DNA of 64,000 bases from positions 496,001-560,000 of the forward strand of contig JAHBXQ010000002.1 in NCBI GenBank assembly GCA_019636345.1, given 5' to 3'. The notes under the pieces are model-generated. The model saw nothing but the letters and a program-made list of their open reading frames with translations. It did not search any database and was not told the origin of the DNA. The position numbers and the translations under genes were made by a program. Source of the stretch: Pirellulales bacterium. GTDB taxonomy: Bacteria; Planctomycetota; Planctomycetia; Pirellulales; Lacipirellulaceae. Position 1 is the stretch's first letter. Each line of letters starts with the position of its first letter. Shown here piece by piece: positions 62,505-64,000 of this stretch.

Positions 62505-63431
62505 ATGGACGCTGACCCCTGCCTCTTGACGATCGATGCCGAGCCGGAGCCGTCCGACGGCGGCGGTCAAAGCGTTGCATGGGGCGTCGGGCCGTGGCAC
62601 GCCCGGGAGTTCGGCGTGCTGACGACCGTGCTGGGAGATCAGGCGCCGAGCCCCGTGTTGGACACGCTCTCCGCGGCGATCGAGCGGATCGACGGCAATC
62701 CGAATCCCCCGGAGGTCGTCCTGCTTGCCCAGCCGCGGCCCGGGTATTTTGCCGAACACGAGGCGGCCGCGTTGGTCCGCGCAGCGCCGCTCACTCGGGT
62801 GGTCGTCGTTGCCGGGACGTGGTGCGAGGGGGAGTGGCGCACCGGCCGCCCGCTCGCCGGATTGCCGCGCTTGTATTGGTACGAGTTCGCCGCCTGGTGG
62901 CGTCGAGCGCTTGCCGATCGCCACGGCGGGCGCCAGCCGGCGTGGGCCGATCCCCTGGTCGACCCGCGCTGGCCGGCGTGGCGCAGCCGGCTTGCCGGGG
63001 CCAACGGAACTCGCAACGGCGAGTACAAAACGGCGGCCAATCGGGTGGCGATCGACGTCGGCGACTACGAAAGCTTCATTGCCCTGCAATTGGCGCTCAA
63101 GCCCCACGGCTGGCGCTGCGTGTGGCAGCCGCGGCATCGGCCGGAGGTGTGGAACACGCACCGCACCGGGGGGGCGTCGGACGCGGCGCCCGTCGCGGGC
63201 ATCTGGGACGGGGGGCAACTCGACGACGTCGAGACCGCGGCCCTGACCGCATTTGCCGGCCGACTGGCCCCGCGCGCGGCCCCGGTTGTCGCCCTGCTCG
63301 ACTTCCCCCGAGCCGAGCACCACGCCGCCGTCCGCGCCGCGGGCGCCTGCGCCGTGCTCGGCAAGCCGTACTGCGTCGATGCCCTGGCCGAGGAACTGGC
63401 CCGCGCGGTCGGCCAGCGGAACCTGGCATAG
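62505..63431 (+). CDS. Protein with two receiver-like halves, function unknown
   Basis: This encodes 308 residues. The N-terminal half (PPEVVLLAQPRPGYFAEHE, TRVVVVAGTWCEGEW) resembles the middle of a response-regulator receiver domain. The C-terminal quarter (APVVALLDFPRAEHHAAVRA, GACAVLGKPYCVDALAEEL) carries the Lys-Pro motif that closes receiver domains. The phosphoacceptor Asp pocket is not clear in either. A Trp/Arg-rich stretch (YWYEFAAWWRRAL) lies between. It starts 46 nt after the EIIA-like gene and is probably co-transcribed. The partner is unknown. Confidence 0.65.
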   Translation: MDADPCLLTIDAEPEPSDGGGQSVAWGVGPWHAREFGVLTTVLGDQAPSPVLDTLSAAIERIDGNPNPPEVVLLAQPRPGYFAEHEAAALVRAAPLTRVVVVAGTWCEGEWRTGRPLAGLPRLYWYEFAAWWRRALADRHGGRQPAWADPLVDPRWPAWRSRLAGANGTRNGEYKTAANRVAIDVGDYESFIALQLALKPHGWRCVWQPRHRPEVWNTHRTGGASDAAPVAGIWDGGQLDDVETAALTAFAGRLAPRAAPVVALLDFPRAEHHAAVRAAGACAVLGKPYCVDALAEELARAVGQRNLA

Positions 63432-63508
63432 CTCGCCCGTTTCCGCTTGTCGGAACCGCGCGAGCCGCGAACGGCGCGAAGCGTCTTCGCAGGACCCGGG
63501 CGGCTTGC

Positions 63509-64000
63509 TCACCAGAGCTCCTCCAATTGCGTGCGTACGATCTCGCGACGCCAATGCGGTTCGTGGATCGCCCACGCCCGCACGTCGGCCACGCCGGGAG
63601 GCAGCTGCTCGGGCGCGCAGGCAACCGCAGCGGTGCGCTGGTGGGCCGTTCGCCACGCGGCCAGCTCTGCGTCGCTCAGCCGCGGGGCGCGGGGCAGCAC
63701 ATTGCTGCGGCGCCAGACCGGTCGACCCTGGTCGACGAGCGTGACGATCACCGGCGGCGGCATCTCCAGCATGCGCCGGGCGAGCAGTTCGTGGCTGGCG
63801 GTGGCGAAGGCGCTCTTGAGTTCCGTCAGGTCCCAGTCGCACGCGGCGCCGGCGTCGACCAGCCACTCTCGCGGCAGCAGCAGGCTGCCGGCCAAATGGT
63901 TGGCGATCGTTTCCCGCGCGCCGGTCGGGGCGTGGTGCGGGTCGAGCCCCAACGCTGCGAAGACGCGATGGGCGGCGTTCTCGCCAATCTCGTGGGCGAC
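63509..64000 (-). CDS. ImmA/IrrE-type metallopeptidase, C-terminal part
   Basis: The frame runs through the right edge and is cut at its 5' end. Visible residues are 164, beginning VAHEIGENAAHR. The zinc-helix is HEIGE rather than the usual HEIGH, then RETIANHLAGSLLLP, the E-x-x-A-N-x-F-A-x-x-LLMP block of ImmA/IrrE peptidases. The rest is Trp/Arg-rich without known motifs. The family cleaves repressors or stress regulators. Whether HEIGE is an active variant is uncertain. Confidence 0.68.
   Translation of the reverse strand, partial: VAHEIGENAAHRVFAALGLDPHHAPTGARETIANHLAGSLLLPREWLVDAGAACDWDLTELKSAFATASHELLARRMLEMPPPVIVTLVDQGRPVWRRSNVLPRAPRLSDAELAAWRTAHQRTAAVACAPEQLPPGVADVRAWAIHEPHWRREIVRTQLEELW

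Noticed and set aside
1-64000. tRNA or rRNA genes
   Set aside because: I searched for TTCGA-type T-loops and rRNA landmarks by eye. The few hits (for example near 9601 and 59181) are inside coding genes without an acceptor stem.
1-64000. CRISPR array
   Set aside because: The only repeats are dispersed palindromes and short tandem pairs, with no regular spacing and no Cas genes.

Overview
The window looks like a stretch of planctomycete chromosome, probably from the Pirellulales side of the phylum. The evidence is high GC, short tightly packed gene blocks on both strands, two DUF1559 prepilin-like proteins with the [15 protein letters not shown]-type leader, a PEP-CTERM protein, a DUF1571 protein, and a rhamnose isomerase next to lactate-utilisation genes. 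The species cannot be named from this sequence. No rRNA, tRNA or CRISPR array was seen.

Layout: 1-13 kb holds single genes and small blocks: an HNH endonuclease, a staphylococcal-nuclease-like protein, a glycerate kinase and a HAD hydrolase. A minus-strand operon rhaA-lutA-lutB-lutC follows (4.6-8.8 kb), then a secreted endonuclease/phosphatase-family protein, corA and a cinA with a degenerate C-terminal domain. 13-20 kb has a glycine-zipper lipoprotein divergent from two trans-sulfuration PLP enzymes behind a long, apparently structured leader, then a sugar-phosphate isomerase/epimerase, aat and an HtrA-like protease. 20.4-26.6 kb is dnaG, rpoD and a zinc-ribbon coiled-coil protein. A complete 1250-bp ISAs1-family element with a perfect 10-bp target duplication is inserted just upstream of dnaG; its transposase is frameshifted.

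27-32.5 kb has a PEP-CTERM protein, greA, aldose epimerase, a YpdA-like flavoprotein, AMP nucleosidase and a nucleoside deaminase. 32.8-43.3 kb is a nine-gene type II secretion cluster, gspE-F-G-H-I-J-K-L-M. gspC and gspD are absent, but the last protein appears to carry a GspC-like C-terminal domain. 43-50 kb has a metallo-beta-lactamase-fold hydrolase, a DUF1571 protein, a first DUF1559/lipoprotein pair and a two-domain glucuronoyl-esterase plus SGNH-hydrolase protein. 50-64 kb has ispG, a CPBP protease, pgsA, rimO, a second DUF1559/lipoprotein pair, murG, an unusual pair of degenerate Mur-ligase-like genes, a HTH-PTS-EIIA fusion, a pseudo-receiver-like protein, and the C-terminal part of an ImmA/IrrE-type peptidase cut by the window end.

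How parts fit together: rhaA and lutABC could take L-rhamnose to its isomer and oxidise lactate derived from lactaldehyde. The gsp genes build one secretion machine whose secretin lies elsewhere. dnaG-rpoD is the classical macromolecular-synthesis pairing. A dispersed family of about 130-bp nested palindromes (four copies at 14.2, 18.2, 50.4 and 55.1 kb) and several strong hairpins occupy the intergenic spaces. The best candidates for undescribed biology are that repeat family, the solo MurF-C-domain plus MurE-like pair, the GspM-GspC fusion with Gly/Gln-rich inserts in GspJ and GspK, and the leader upstream of the first trans-sulfuration gene.
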